From positions 1 through 64,000 of the forward strand of contig NZ_JAAKEB010000006.1 in NCBI RefSeq assembly GCF_011038965.1: a stretch of DNA of 64,000 nt, written 5' to 3'. The DNA comes from Adlercreutzia sp. ZJ141 (lineage in GTDB: Bacteria; Actinomycetota; Coriobacteriia; Coriobacteriales; Eggerthellaceae). Shown piece by piece: positions 26,795 through 36,335 of the stretch; position 1 is the first letter of the stretch; each line of letters begins with the position of its first letter. The position numbers were made by a program, and so were the translations under genes. The notes beneath the pieces were generated by a model. That model made no database searches. It was not told the DNA's origin and saw only the letters and a list, made by a program, of their open reading frames with translations.

Positions 26795-27709
26795 TTACGC
26801 CAATTCGCTCCAATCGGTCACTTCACCGGTGTAGATGCTCTTCACCTGCTCGGAGGTAAGAGCGGCCACAGCAGATTCGGGCGACACGATAACTGCGATG
26901 CCATCCTGAGCGATGACAGTCGAAACAACGCCGGATTCCTTCTCGGAGTCCTTCAGCTCACGCGAAGCCATGCCGATGTCGCACGTGCCTTCAACCGTCA
27001 TGTTCACACCCGTGGTGGAGTCGGACTGCTGCACCTCAACGGTTGCGCCTTCGTTGAGTGCCTCATAAGCCTCGGCCAGCTTCTCCATGACCGGCGTCAC
27101 CGAAGAGGAACCAGCAACCACGATCTTGCCGCTCACGCCGCTGGGCTCATAGGCCTTCGCCTCGCTGTCGACAGCAATGTAGCCAGCCTCTTCCACAACC
27201 TTCTGGCCGTCAGAGCTCATGATGAAGTTGATGAAATCCTGAGCCTCTGCGGACAGACCTTCCTTGGTAACAATGTTGAAGGGGCGAGCAACCTTGTAGT
27301 CGCCGCTCTTCACGTTTTCGGGCGTGGCTGCCACGCCGTCGATCTGAACCGCGCGCACGGTGTCATTCAGCGAACCGAGCGAAATGTAACCGATAGCGTT
27401 AGGATCGCCTGCAACCGACGTCATCATGACCGAGGTGGAATTGGTGATAGCAGCGCTGGGCGTGGTCATGTCAACCTTCTCGCCCGAAGCATCCTTTTCC
27501 TCAATGCCGAACAGCTCAACAAATGCACCGCGAGTTCCCGAACCGTCTTCACGCGAGTACACAGAAATCTCGCCAGCGGCTTCCGCCGGAGTGGCTTCGC
27601 CACCCGAGTTCTCGGCGGAATCGCTCCCCTGCGAGCTGCAACCCACGAGGCCGAATGCGCCCATCGCCATTACAGCAGCGAGAACGACTCCCAAAACCTT
27701 CTTTTTCAT
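26795..27709 (-). CDS. pstS: circularly permuted phosphate-binding lipoprotein PstS
   Basis: 304 residues from ATG at 27709 (GAAGGGAG upstream). A lipoprotein signal ends at LVGC with Cys24. The two lobes of PstS occur in swapped order. SREDGSGTRGAF (52-63), DPNAIGYISLG and FINFIMSSDGQKVVEE, normally in the second half, come first. KIVVAGSSSVTPVMEKLAEA (195-214), DIGMASRELKD and GIAVIVSPES, normally at the N-terminus, come last, and the chain ends at TGEVTDWSELA. All phosphate-binding loops are still present. It is the first gene of the pst operon. Confidence 0.9.
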   Translation of the reverse strand: MKKKVLGVVLAAVMAMGAFGLVGCSSQGSDSAENSGGEATPAEAAGEISVYSREDGSGTRGAFVELFGIEEKDASGEKVDMTTPSAAITNSTSVMMTSVAGDPNAIGYISLGSLNDTVRAVQIDGVAATPENVKSGDYKVARPFNIVTKEGLSAEAQDFINFIMSSDGQKVVEEAGYIAVDSEAKAYEPSGVSGKIVVAGSSSVTPVMEKLAEAYEALNEGATVEVQQSDSTTGVNMTVEGTCDIGMASRELKDSEKESGVVSTVIAQDGIAVIVSPESAVAALTSEQVKSIYTGEVTDWSELA

Positions 27710-27894
27710 GCTTCTCCCTTCAATCCTCTTGTCAGGGCGGCTTTCACAACCGCCGCATCCATTACGACCACCCCTCGCGGCGGCCGCTATCGCGCGGCTA
27801 TATTGCGCAGAACACGACATCTCGCGCCCGCACATCCGCATATGACCATGATCGGCGCGACGTATCAGGCTGCCATCACGCAACGGGAAAGGCC

Positions 27895-27923
27895 GAGTAA
27901 AGAAGTGAATGAGAAATGTAAAG
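27895..27923 (-). promoter_or_regulatory. putative Pho box upstream of pstS
   Basis: On the minus strand three 7-base units lie with 11-base spacing: CTTTACA, TCATTCA and TTTACTC, with TTTC and CTTC spacers. This is the architecture of PhoB/PhoP boxes. It is about 186 bases before the pstS start. No good -10 was found at the expected distance. Confidence 0.4.
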
Positions 27924-28000
27924 TTTTTCAGGAAGGAGCGGTTTATTTTGGCTACCCTACGTTTGTAGGACGACCAGTTATAGTTTCTTTACGGAAGCGA

Positions 28001-28040
28001 ATCCGCCCCGTCGGCTTTGTTCACAGCCGACGGGGTGGAT
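28001..28040 (-). terminator. strong hairpin 3' of hisS
   Basis: CCCCGTCGGCT (28006-28016) pairs perfectly with AGCCGACGGGG (28025-28035). The flanks ATCCG/TGGAT extend it to about 16 pairs with one G-T wobble, around an 8-base loop. It lies 36 bases after the hisS stop. There is no T run, so termination is inferred. Confidence 0.55.
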
Positions 28041-28075
28041 TTCTGGAAAAGGAAGCTTTCAGGGACGCTGGCGAT

Positions 28076-29386
28076 TTACTCCAGCGCGGCGACAATTGCG
28101 GACACGTCGGCCAGGTCAACCGGCGTTTCCTCGTGCGTTTCCATGTTGCGCAGGACAGCCGTGCCTGTTACCAGTTCGTCAGAGCCCAGCGTTATCACAT
28201 AACGCGCGCCCAGCTTGTTCGCAAGCTTGAACTGGCTTTTTAAGCTGCGTGCTTGGTGGTCTTGCTCGGCGGCGCGCCCAGCATCGCGCACGGCTTGCAC
28301 CAGGGCAAACGCTTGCGGCCGCGCCTCGTCGCCTGCGCAAGCCACAAACAGGTCACAGGTTCCCGCCCGCGGGAATTCAACACCGGCAGCACGTAAGGCA
28401 AGCACGCAGCGCTCAAAGCCCAACGCAAAGCCGAAACCAGGCGTAGCGCGCCCGCCCACTTCTTGGGCCAGCTTGTCGTAGCGCCCGCCGCCACCGATGG
28501 CGTTTTGGCTGCCCATGCCTTCGGTTACCTGCACCTCAAACACCGTGCGCGTGTAGTAATCGAGCCCGCGTACAAGCTTGTGATCTTCAATATAAGTTAG
28601 CCCTGCTGCATCCAAGTACGCCTTCACCGCTTCGTAGTGATCGCGGCAGCTGTCGCACAGGTGATCGGTAATCTTCGGAGCACTATCCATTACAGCACGG
28701 CAGCGCTCGTTTTTACAATCGAACGCACGCAACGGGTTAATGTCGGCGCGACGCAGGCATTCCTCACACAACTGCGTTTCATGCTCGGCCATGTAGGCGC
28801 GCACGGCTTCACGATACGCCGGACGGCACTCCTCGCAACCCATGGAATTCACCAGCAGGCGCGTTGCGGAAACCGGAATGCCCACCGCCTCAAAGAAGCG
28901 CATGAGCATGATAATTCCCTCGGCGTCGACGCTGGGCGCTTCGGCCCCCAAGCACTCGATGCCTACCTGGTTGAACTGACGCTGACGGCCTTTCTGCGGG
29001 CGCTCGGCTCGAAACATCTGCCCTGCGTACATAAGCTTTGCAGGTGCTGCCCCCTGCGGCACTAAATCGTGCTGCACCACGGCGCGGACCACGCCGGCAG
29101 TGCCTTCTGGACGCAAAGACAGGCGGCTTGAGCTTTTCACGCTGCCACCGTCGGTGAGCCGCTTGAGGTTTTCCCCCGAAATGGCAGTGAACATCTCTTT
29201 TGACACCACATCGGTAGCCTCGCCGATGCCGCGCACAAACAGCTCGGTTCGCTCAACGATGGGTGTTTCGATGGTCACGTAGCCATAGCGCCCAAACACC
29301 TCGGCGGCAGTTGCCTTAAAGCGCGCCCAGAACTCCGCTTCGTCGGGTAGTAGGTCGAACGTTCCTTCGGGAGATTGAATAGCCAT
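28076..29386 (-). CDS. hisS: histidyl-tRNA synthetase
   Basis: 436 residues of a class II synthetase. Motif 2 is SLRPEGTAGVVRAVVQ, the histidine motifs are LVRGLDYYTRTVFEV and GGGGRYD, and motif 3 is GFGFALGFERCVLAL. The length is normal. It contains several CxxC pairs in the insertion domain (CEEC, CDSC), commonly seen in this synthetase. The start ATG follows GGAAACACCT. It stands alone, followed by a strong hairpin. Confidence 0.95.
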   Translation of the reverse strand: MAIQSPEGTFDLLPDEAEFWARFKATAAEVFGRYGYVTIETPIVERTELFVRGIGEATDVVSKEMFTAISGENLKRLTDGGSVKSSSRLSLRPEGTAGVVRAVVQHDLVPQGAAPAKLMYAGQMFRAERPQKGRQRQFNQVGIECLGAEAPSVDAEGIIMLMRFFEAVGIPVSATRLLVNSMGCEECRPAYREAVRAYMAEHETQLCEECLRRADINPLRAFDCKNERCRAVMDSAPKITDHLCDSCRDHYEAVKAYLDAAGLTYIEDHKLVRGLDYYTRTVFEVQVTEGMGSQNAIGGGGRYDKLAQEVGGRATPGFGFALGFERCVLALRAAGVEFPRAGTCDLFVACAGDEARPQAFALVQAVRDAGRAAEQDHQARSLKSQFKLANKLGARYVITLGSDELVTGTAVLRNMETHEETPVDLADVSAIVAALE

Positions 29387-29506
29387 AGGTGTTTCCTTCG
29401 TTATCAGACATCGTGAACCGGATCATTGTAGCGCTAACCGCTCAGAAAGCAGCACCGCGTTTATGACACGTTGTATGCATTCCGCACCCACATCGCATCT
29501 GCGCGT

Positions 29507-32476
29507 CTAAACCTCCAGCGAGCGCAGCACTGCGGTCAGCGCGTCGTCGGGACGGTAGCGCAACCGCAGCGAAAGCAGGTTGCGAGCAACTAAGAACAGC
29601 CCTTCATCCGCCGCGGCGGCAGCTCCCGCACCCAACGCGTCGAGCACACACTCCACCGGAGCAACAGGCACGCCCGCTTGCGCGAGCTCGGCATCGATCT
29701 CGTCGCGCTCGGGCATTACCACGCCCGTCTCGTCAAGCAGCTCCTTCAGTTCCGCTGATGACTGCGCGTACACCACCGATGCTGTTTGCATCGATTTCAG
29801 GTAGCACGCCGCCCCCACACGGGGTTTTCCCAACCGCCACAGTACGTAGGCAAGTTGGTAGTACGCAACGGCAATATCGTTTGGCTGCGAAGCTATAAGC
29901 AACCCGCGCTCGAGCGTTTCCTTCGAGCTTTCCATGTCGCCCACCAGCATATATGCACGGGCGAGCGCACGAAAGCCTACCAACGCAGTAGGCGCGAGCT
30001 CGCAGGCGCGCTTGCCGTAGCGCAGTGCGTCGTCCGCGCGCTCGAACGAGTTTTCCAACAAGCTTACCAGGTCGAGGTGGCACAGATAGAACGCGTCACT
30101 TGCCAACACCATCTGCTTGCCAGCATCATCGATGGCTTGCCGACACGCGATACTACCATCGCGGCGCGCCAAGTTGTACAACACGCGCGACGCATACGCA
30201 TCGAACACACGATGAACGGTAACGGCACCATCAACATAGCCGTCGAGCGCCTCGGCTTCGGTAACTGCGGCAGACAGGATGCTAATTGCTTCCTCTGGCC
30301 TTTCTTGCGCAATTGTCCTCGCGCGGTTGAGCGCTACTCGACAGCGGTCTTCTCCGACGAAACTGGCAACCATGGCGTTTTGGTCGGCCATGTCGATGGT
30401 TCCGTCCACAAGCCCTGCCATAAGACGGCGACATGCCGCCTGCTGAGCATCGTCACGCGCCGCCTTCGCCTGCGCCTCGGCTTCGCGACATGCGGCTATC
30501 GCCTCGGTCACGCTTGCCGTCCCGGCAATGCGGTCGGCGAGACCCTCACCTGCAAGGCGAAGTGTCGATTCGTATTGAATATGCAAGTCGCGCACATTAT
30601 CGGCACCTAATGCGACAGCTGAAGCGGCCGCAAAAGTATCGCCGGCAAGTTCTGGGGCGCGCTTTCTGAATCGCGCCGACGGCAACTCGCGTACCGCATC
30701 GAGCGCCGATGACGCCTCGGCGGCAAGTGGCACAGCGCATCGCACGAACAGCGCCTGCGGATCGCCGGCGCGTTCGGCAGCAAATCCATTTTGAGCGTAG
30801 TCTCCCCTGTTCAGAGAAACGTTGTAGAGCACATCGCCCGCTATCATATGCTCCGAGACAGGCAAAGAAAAGCTCGCTGAGGCGGCAGCGGGCGTGGGTA
30901 CAGCGCCACCCTCGTGCCCTTCTGTCGCCTCTTCTGCGACATCGTCGACAAACATGCGGGCAGATATCAGCACGCACTGCACCTGGCTTGACGCCTCGAA
31001 AGCAGCGGCAGCCAACAGTAGCCCCACATGCATGGCATAGCGCGCAGCTTGAGACGCACGCTCAGCATCTCCCGCCCATAGCCATCCGCTGCGTGCGGGT
31101 GCATCCGCTGCGCCGGAAACAGCGCCCGCAGCAGTGGGAGTTGCGCCTACCACTTCCGCCACGCCATCGCGCCACACCCATTCGGGCATAAACGACGCAT
31201 CGGGCACCACTAAATCAAGCGCAACCAGACCAGCGGCAACGTCGGCGCGCAAAGACATATCAACACGGAACGGGAGCTTGGCATTCTCAAGTGCCGCGCA
31301 TACACCGCGACGCAGCATCCATTCGCCATTACTGCACCCAACTGGCGCATCGAACAGTCGGTCGACAACGGGCTGCCGCACGCCCGCTGTCTCGATCAGA
31401 TACGCGTCCCATCGGGCGCAGTCGACATCGGTTGCTACACTTGCGTTATCGCCAAATGCGTCGGCAACCAGCTTAAAGCGGTTCAAGGCAGCTTCAAGTG
31501 CCCAAATTTGCCGCTTAGTTACCGGAGAATCGGCGCTTTCACTTGCAAGGTAGAAGATGTCGGCGTACTTTGCCGTGCGCACCAGCCGCAACTCGTCATT
31601 GGGAACATCAGCAGCATCGAGCTCGGTAAGGCCTGCCGTCTCTAGCCATTTCACCAAGCATCGCACCAATGCCGGCGGCTGAAACGCCGGATCGGCGTCA
31701 GCCTCGCGCACCAGCGATGCGATGGACCTGAGCGCCTGAAGCCCGGGTTGGTGGCGCAATATGTCAAACACGCTTTCAAGCCCCCGTCCGGGAACGCGCT
31801 GTGCGCCCAACCAGGGACGATACACAAACGCCAGATACGCCCGAGCAAACGCCTCTTCGTAGGACAGATTGGTGCCGTAGCTTTTAAACCCGTACCACGA
31901 ATCGAACATTGAGTAGCGATCGTTCACACAGCGATACTGCGCGACATCGGTCTTCTCGCCGCGATCCCATACGTACACGCAGCCCGTCTGCACATCTGGT
32001 TCAGGCTGATCTGTATATTTCGCGAACGACAAATCGGGTTCGCGCGCTGGGGGAGCCTCAATGAACCGGTCTGTTTCAAACACGCGGCCGAACGGGTCGA
32101 TATACGCAAGCAGTTTCGCCCTACTTGCGCCAAACGCGTTGCCTCCCATGAAATCGACTACGTAACTGCCCCCGGTTGGCGGGCACAAAAGATGCGAAGT
32201 GACCACACCGTAGGGCCCTTTCACCGCATCTCGCGCGCGTACTGCTGCAGAAACACCACCGTCGGCCCCTGCTTCAGCGCTGTCAGCACTGTCAGCGCCT
32301 GCATTCGCAATGGGGAGCACCGCACCTTCCAAAATGAAACGCTCCGCCGAAAGTGGCACGTCGATAATGCCCTTTTCGACGGCCGCACCCACGCGCACGC
32401 GCGCCGCCGTATCCGCCGGCATTGCAGGCGTAGCAGATGTTGCCACGTTGCGATGCTCCATCACCTTACCCAGCAT
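29507..32476 (-). CDS. large cytoplasmic TPR protein of unknown function
   Basis: 989 residues without a signal peptide or membrane segment. The first ~100 residues hold a low-complexity Ala/Asp/Gly stretch. The middle is unrecognised and rich in Trp, Tyr and Phe around residues 165-235. From about residue 735 there are TPR-like helical repeats (YGKRACELAPTALVGFRALA, YYQLAYVLWRLGKP). The end is acidic and Ala-rich. The start could also be an ATG 15 bases downstream. It is not obviously in an operon with hisS, 120 bases away. I do not recognise the family. Confidence 0.7.
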   Translation of the reverse strand: MLGKVMEHRNVATSATPAMPADTAARVRVGAAVEKGIIDVPLSAERFILEGAVLPIANAGADSADSAEAGADGGVSAAVRARDAVKGPYGVVTSHLLCPPTGGSYVVDFMGGNAFGASRAKLLAYIDPFGRVFETDRFIEAPPAREPDLSFAKYTDQPEPDVQTGCVYVWDRGEKTDVAQYRCVNDRYSMFDSWYGFKSYGTNLSYEEAFARAYLAFVYRPWLGAQRVPGRGLESVFDILRHQPGLQALRSIASLVREADADPAFQPPALVRCLVKWLETAGLTELDAADVPNDELRLVRTAKYADIFYLASESADSPVTKRQIWALEAALNRFKLVADAFGDNASVATDVDCARWDAYLIETAGVRQPVVDRLFDAPVGCSNGEWMLRRGVCAALENAKLPFRVDMSLRADVAAGLVALDLVVPDASFMPEWVWRDGVAEVVGATPTAAGAVSGAADAPARSGWLWAGDAERASQAARYAMHVGLLLAAAAFEASSQVQCVLISARMFVDDVAEEATEGHEGGAVPTPAAASASFSLPVSEHMIAGDVLYNVSLNRGDYAQNGFAAERAGDPQALFVRCAVPLAAEASSALDAVRELPSARFRKRAPELAGDTFAAASAVALGADNVRDLHIQYESTLRLAGEGLADRIAGTASVTEAIAACREAEAQAKAARDDAQQAACRRLMAGLVDGTIDMADQNAMVASFVGEDRCRVALNRARTIAQERPEEAISILSAAVTEAEALDGYVDGAVTVHRVFDAYASRVLYNLARRDGSIACRQAIDDAGKQMVLASDAFYLCHLDLVSLLENSFERADDALRYGKRACELAPTALVGFRALARAYMLVGDMESSKETLERGLLIASQPNDIAVAYYQLAYVLWRLGKPRVGAACYLKSMQTASVVYAQSSAELKELLDETGVVMPERDEIDAELAQAGVPVAPVECVLDALGAGAAAAADEGLFLVARNLLSLRLRYRPDDALTAVLRSLEV

Positions 32477-32585
32477 TCTTGAGCGAACCGTCCTATCCTT
32501 TGCATGCGCCCGTGCGTTTTGCGCCGGGCAATTCTGTTTGAAGCGTTGTTTTCACAAGCGTATCACACCTGCGTTCTCAGATTTG

Positions 32586-32591
32586 TATAAT
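32586..32591 (+). promoter_or_regulatory. extended -10 promoter for the hybrid kinase
   Basis: TTTGTATAAT ends at 32591, a TG-extended -10 hexamer, 76 bases before the kinase ATG. No good -35 is present at 17 bases, which fits an extended -10 promoter. Confidence 0.5.
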
Positions 32592-32667
32592 GGTTCGCGG
32601 TAAACACAAACCTACCCGCGGGCTACTTCGCGAAAAAATGCCAACTCCCAAGCAGATGAGGCTATAG

Positions 32668-35619
32668 ATGAGCAAAATGAAAACCGATAACGAACTGCGC
32701 AATCGTATACTGGCAGTGTTCGCTGCAGCCGCCGTTCTTGTTGTGGCGCTGATTCTGTTTATTAATGTGAACGCCCAACGCACCATTAACCAAACCAACG
32801 AGTATCTTGAAACGTCGGCCAACCAAACGGCCCGACGCATTAACGATGTGTTCGACAGCTCCCTGAACAGCCTTCGAGGCGCCGCCAAAATTTGCGAGCG
32901 CGCAATCAAGGACGACAACGTAAGCATTGATGACGTTGTTACCGACTACGCCATTTCGCAATTTGACAACACGCTCTTCGTCGACGCCAACGGCATAGCC
33001 AACAACGGCGACGGCAGAACCGCCGACGCCAGCGACCGACACTACTATAAAGCGGGCATGCGAGGCGAAAGCGGTATCTGTTTCATCAGTAACGCCCTTT
33101 TCGACGGCCGCAACGTTTTGGTCTTCTACGCCCCCGTATACGACGGGGATAAAGTCATCGGTGTCTTAGTATCGTTATTCCATGAGGAAACCCTTGTCGA
33201 GGTTATGTCTACCGAGTTCTACGGGCAGCCCACCCCCACCTACTTGTGCACGGCTGACGGCACCGTAGTTGCACAAGCCGATCCCACCAGGCCAAACGCA
33301 GAAAACATACGCGAGGTTTTCTTCGATAAGGAACTCAATGGATCAAGTATTGAAGTTTTGGTCAAAGACACCTCCGAAAGAACTTCTACCGACTTCACCT
33401 ATCGCACGTCTGAAGGAGTGGGCAACACCTTCTTGGTCAAGCTTCCTTCCTACGACTGGGTGCTCGTGCGCTCGTTCCCCTCGGCTATTACCAACAGCAT
33501 GATCTCGGAAGCAAACGCCTCTGGTTTCATCGTTATCGGCGGCATGCTCATTGCGGCCGCTATTGTGATTGCGGTTTTCATGATGCAAGCACGAAAGCGA
33601 ACTCAGCAGCTGCTGTTTGAGCGGCAGGAAGCCAATCGCATTATCGATGCGACAACAGACCTGTTCACCAATCTGTTGTCCATTAACCTCACCGAGGGCA
33701 CCTATGAAGTCTTAAAGAACAACGCCGAAAGCAGCCTGCCTGTAAAGGGCAGCTACGACGACCTGCTCGCTTATTACGTGTCGCAGGCGGATAGCTCCCA
33801 CAAAGACGCATCAGCCATTCTTTTCCTCAATAAGCATAATGCAAAGGAAAAGCTTCACCCAGAGGTGCCTTTTGTCAAAAACGAGTGGAAAACGGCCGAT
33901 GATATGGGCGGCCGCTGGCTTCGATCCTACACCTTATGCCTCGACCGAAATGCCGCAGGCGAGCCTATCGGCCTGCTTGTTGCCATTCAAGACATCACCA
34001 CCGCCAAAGAACAAGACCTCGCAAAACACCTTGCATTGGAAAATGCGTTCCATGCGGCGGAGCATGCATCGCGCGCCAAGAGCGACTTCTTAAACTCCAT
34101 GTCGCACGATATTCGCACACCTATGAACTCCATCATGGGGCTGACTGCCATCGCCAGCATGCACATAAACGAACCCGAGCGTGTGCATGAGTGTTTAAAC
34201 AACATAACCGCCGCAAGCAGGCATTTGCTGGGGCTTATCAACGAAGTGCTCGACATGGCAAAAATTGAATCGGGATCCATCGGCCTTGCCGAAGAACCCT
34301 TTAGCTTGTCTGAATCTATTGAGAGCCTTGTGAGCATCATAAACCCGCAGATCGCCGCGAAGGGGCAACAGCTCAAGATGGATTCTATTAGCATCAAGCA
34401 CGAATACGTGATTGGTGACCCCGTCCGTCTTCAGCAGGTGTTTGTGAACATCATGGGCAACTCGGTGAAGTTTACCCCCGAAGGCGGCACGATCGGGATG
34501 CGCATTGTCGAACTTCCCAGTCCTGTGCCCGAGTGCGGTTGCTACGAATTCACCTTCAGCGACACGGGCTGTGGCATGAGCGAGGAATTCATGAAGGTTA
34601 TGTTTGAACCCTTCACACGTTCCCAAGACTCACGCACAACCAATGCTGAAGGGACAGGCCTTGGCATGCCTATCGCAAAGAGCGTTGTTTCGCTGATGGG
34701 CGGCACGATTGATGTTGAGTCGAAAGAAGGGGAAGGCACCACGTTTACCGTGGTCGTTCACTTAAAGCTGCGCGATGGAGGCCGCGAAGACCTGGAAGAC
34801 CTGAAAGGCGTGCGCGTGCTGGTGGTTGACGATGAGAAAGTTGCCTGCGAGGGAGCCTGCACATTGCTTGATAGCATAGGGATGCGCTTCGCGTTCGCGC
34901 TTTCTGGCCAAGAAGGCATCGATGCGGTACTTGCTGCCGAAGCCAATAACGACCCCTTCCGTGCCGTTATCCTCGACTGGCGTATGCCCGGCATGAGCGG
35001 CCTGGAAACAGCGCGGCGCATTCGCGAGGTTGTTACCAAGAACATTCCCATCATTATTCTGTCTGCCTACGACTGGTCGATGATTGAACAAGAAGCGCGC
35101 GAAGTTGGCGTAGATGCGTTCATATCGAAACCGCTGTTCCGCAGCCGCCTGGTGCAGGTGATGCAGGAACTGCTGTCGGGAAAAACCACCGACGTTCTTG
35201 ATGAGCGAACGATTTTGGAGGAACTCGCCTTCTCCGACAAGCATGTTCTTCTCACCGAGGACAACATGATGGCCGCCGCCATTGCCCAAGAGCTTATCGG
35301 CATGACCGGAGCTGTTGTGGAGCATGCCGAGAACGGCCAGATAGCAGTCGACATGTTGCTGAAGCACGACCCCCACTACTACGACATTGTGCTGATGGAT
35401 ATTCAAATGCCAGTTATGAATGGATACGAGGCGTCGATAGCCATCCGCAGCAAAGCCAGCGAGCGGCCGGATTTGGCAGATATCCCCATTGTGGCGCTTT
35501 CCGCCGACGCGTTTGCCGAAGACATCCGCCAAGCGCACGCCTCGGGCATGAACGACCACATGGCAAAGCCCTTAGATATTGACACGTTGGTGCACATGCT
35601 GCGCAAGTGGATGTCGTAA
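32668..35619 (+). CDS. membrane hybrid histidine kinase with two receiver domains
   Basis: 983 residues. TM1 is about 12-32, an extracytoplasmic Cache-like sensor spans about 40-285, and TM2 is about 290-312. A PAS-like region follows, then HisKA with the phosphoacceptor in SHDIRTPMNSIMGL (about 477). The ATPase part has NIMGNSVKFTPEGG, DTGCGMS and GTGLGMPIAKS. Receiver 1 has Asp770 in ILDWRMPGMSG, and receiver 2 has Asp911 in LMDIQMPVMNG. There is no HPt domain, so relay probably uses a separate HPt protein such as the one at 49739. It is one of few plus-strand genes here. Confidence 0.9.
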   Translation: MSKMKTDNELRNRILAVFAAAAVLVVALILFINVNAQRTINQTNEYLETSANQTARRINDVFDSSLNSLRGAAKICERAIKDDNVSIDDVVTDYAISQFDNTLFVDANGIANNGDGRTADASDRHYYKAGMRGESGICFISNALFDGRNVLVFYAPVYDGDKVIGVLVSLFHEETLVEVMSTEFYGQPTPTYLCTADGTVVAQADPTRPNAENIREVFFDKELNGSSIEVLVKDTSERTSTDFTYRTSEGVGNTFLVKLPSYDWVLVRSFPSAITNSMISEANASGFIVIGGMLIAAAIVIAVFMMQARKRTQQLLFERQEANRIIDATTDLFTNLLSINLTEGTYEVLKNNAESSLPVKGSYDDLLAYYVSQADSSHKDASAILFLNKHNAKEKLHPEVPFVKNEWKTADDMGGRWLRSYTLCLDRNAAGEPIGLLVAIQDITTAKEQDLAKHLALENAFHAAEHASRAKSDFLNSMSHDIRTPMNSIMGLTAIASMHINEPERVHECLNNITAASRHLLGLINEVLDMAKIESGSIGLAEEPFSLSESIESLVSIINPQIAAKGQQLKMDSISIKHEYVIGDPVRLQQVFVNIMGNSVKFTPEGGTIGMRIVELPSPVPECGCYEFTFSDTGCGMSEEFMKVMFEPFTRSQDSRTTNAEGTGLGMPIAKSVVSLMGGTIDVESKEGEGTTFTVVVHLKLRDGGREDLEDLKGVRVLVVDDEKVACEGACTLLDSIGMRFAFALSGQEGIDAVLAAEANNDPFRAVILDWRMPGMSGLETARRIREVVTKNIPIIILSAYDWSMIEQEAREVGVDAFISKPLFRSRLVQVMQELLSGKTTDVLDERTILEELAFSDKHVLLTEDNMMAAAIAQELIGMTGAVVEHAENGQIAVDMLLKHDPHYYDIVLMDIQMPVMNGYEASIAIRSKASERPDLADIPIVALSADAFAEDIRQAHASGMNDHMAKPLDIDTLVHMLRKWMS

Positions 35620-35689
35620 TGGGGATGTTGTAGTGGTGCTTTCGTAGCCGAGGCGTCGTAGCCGAGATAGAGGTTCGAGATAGAGGTTT

Positions 35690-35734
35690 AAAATGTGTGG
35701 CAGACGAACTGCTAACGTACTCGCCACACATTTT
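35690..35734. terminator. bidirectional hairpin between convergent kinase and zeta-like gene
   Basis: AAAATGTGTGGC (35690-35701) pairs perfectly with GCCACACATTTT (35723-35734), with a 21-base loop. The right arm lies inside the last codons of the zeta-like gene, whose stop codon is in the loop. Both flanks are A/T-rich, which fits termination in both directions. Confidence 0.65.
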
Positions 35735-36335
35735 CATCTTGCATGGCACCAAGAAGCCATGGGCCGTTTACCTGGGGATTTCCCCACCACGATAGCATGC
35801 CGCGCGACCATTCCATGATGCACGTAAACACGCGTGTGTTATCAAAGACTGTAATGTGCTCACAAAAGTCAAGTACGCTGGCGAGCCCCGAAAGCGAAGC
35901 AGTGAATCGCCGTTGAACGACACGCTCGTCTATGTCATGTCCACCGACTTCAACACGATGCGCGATGCGCCGGAGCGCAATGTGCGGGCTTTCAACGCCA
36001 ACATAGTACAAGAAGACACGATATCCCAGGTCATGTGCGTGTTTAATACGCTGTACCGAGGAACGACCTGCAAGCGTTGTTTCATGAGTAAAACTCGTGC
36101 GCTTCTCAAACAGCTCGTCGATGCGTTTGAGCGCCACACGTCCTGCACGCAGCTGATCCGAGGTATTACGCCAGCTCCCTCCAAGCTCGCGCACGATTTC
36201 GTCGGGGTTTACACGCGCCATCTTTTCGGGTATGTCCGCACTACGCCATAAACCCGAGCGATAAAGCGTCGACTTCCCTGCACCGTTGACTCCAGCGAAA
36301 ACAATGTAGAATGGACGTAGATCTTGCTTAGACAT
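35712..36335 (-). CDS. zeta-type toxin (P-loop kinase)
   Basis: 207 residues. Walker A is GVNGAGKST (about 14-22), followed by RVNPDEIVRELGG and SFTHETTLAGRSSVQ. The Asp and Glu/Thr positions match the UNAG-binding pocket of zeta/PezT toxins, which phosphorylate UDP-N-acetylglucosamine or related sugars. R-rich helices (IALRRIAHRVEVGG, RRFTASL) supply the ATP-contacting arginines. The gene overlaps the antitoxin-like gene (TGATG), the usual toxin-antitoxin arrangement. A housekeeping kinase role cannot be excluded. Confidence 0.75.
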   Translation of the reverse strand: MSKQDLRPFYIVFAGVNGAGKSTLYRSGLWRSADIPEKMARVNPDEIVRELGGSWRNTSDQLRAGRVALKRIDELFEKRTSFTHETTLAGRSSVQRIKHAHDLGYRVFLYYVGVESPHIALRRIAHRVEVGGHDIDERVVQRRFTASLSGLASVLDFCEHITVFDNTRVFTCIMEWSRGMLSWWGNPQVNGPWLLGAMQDENVWRVR

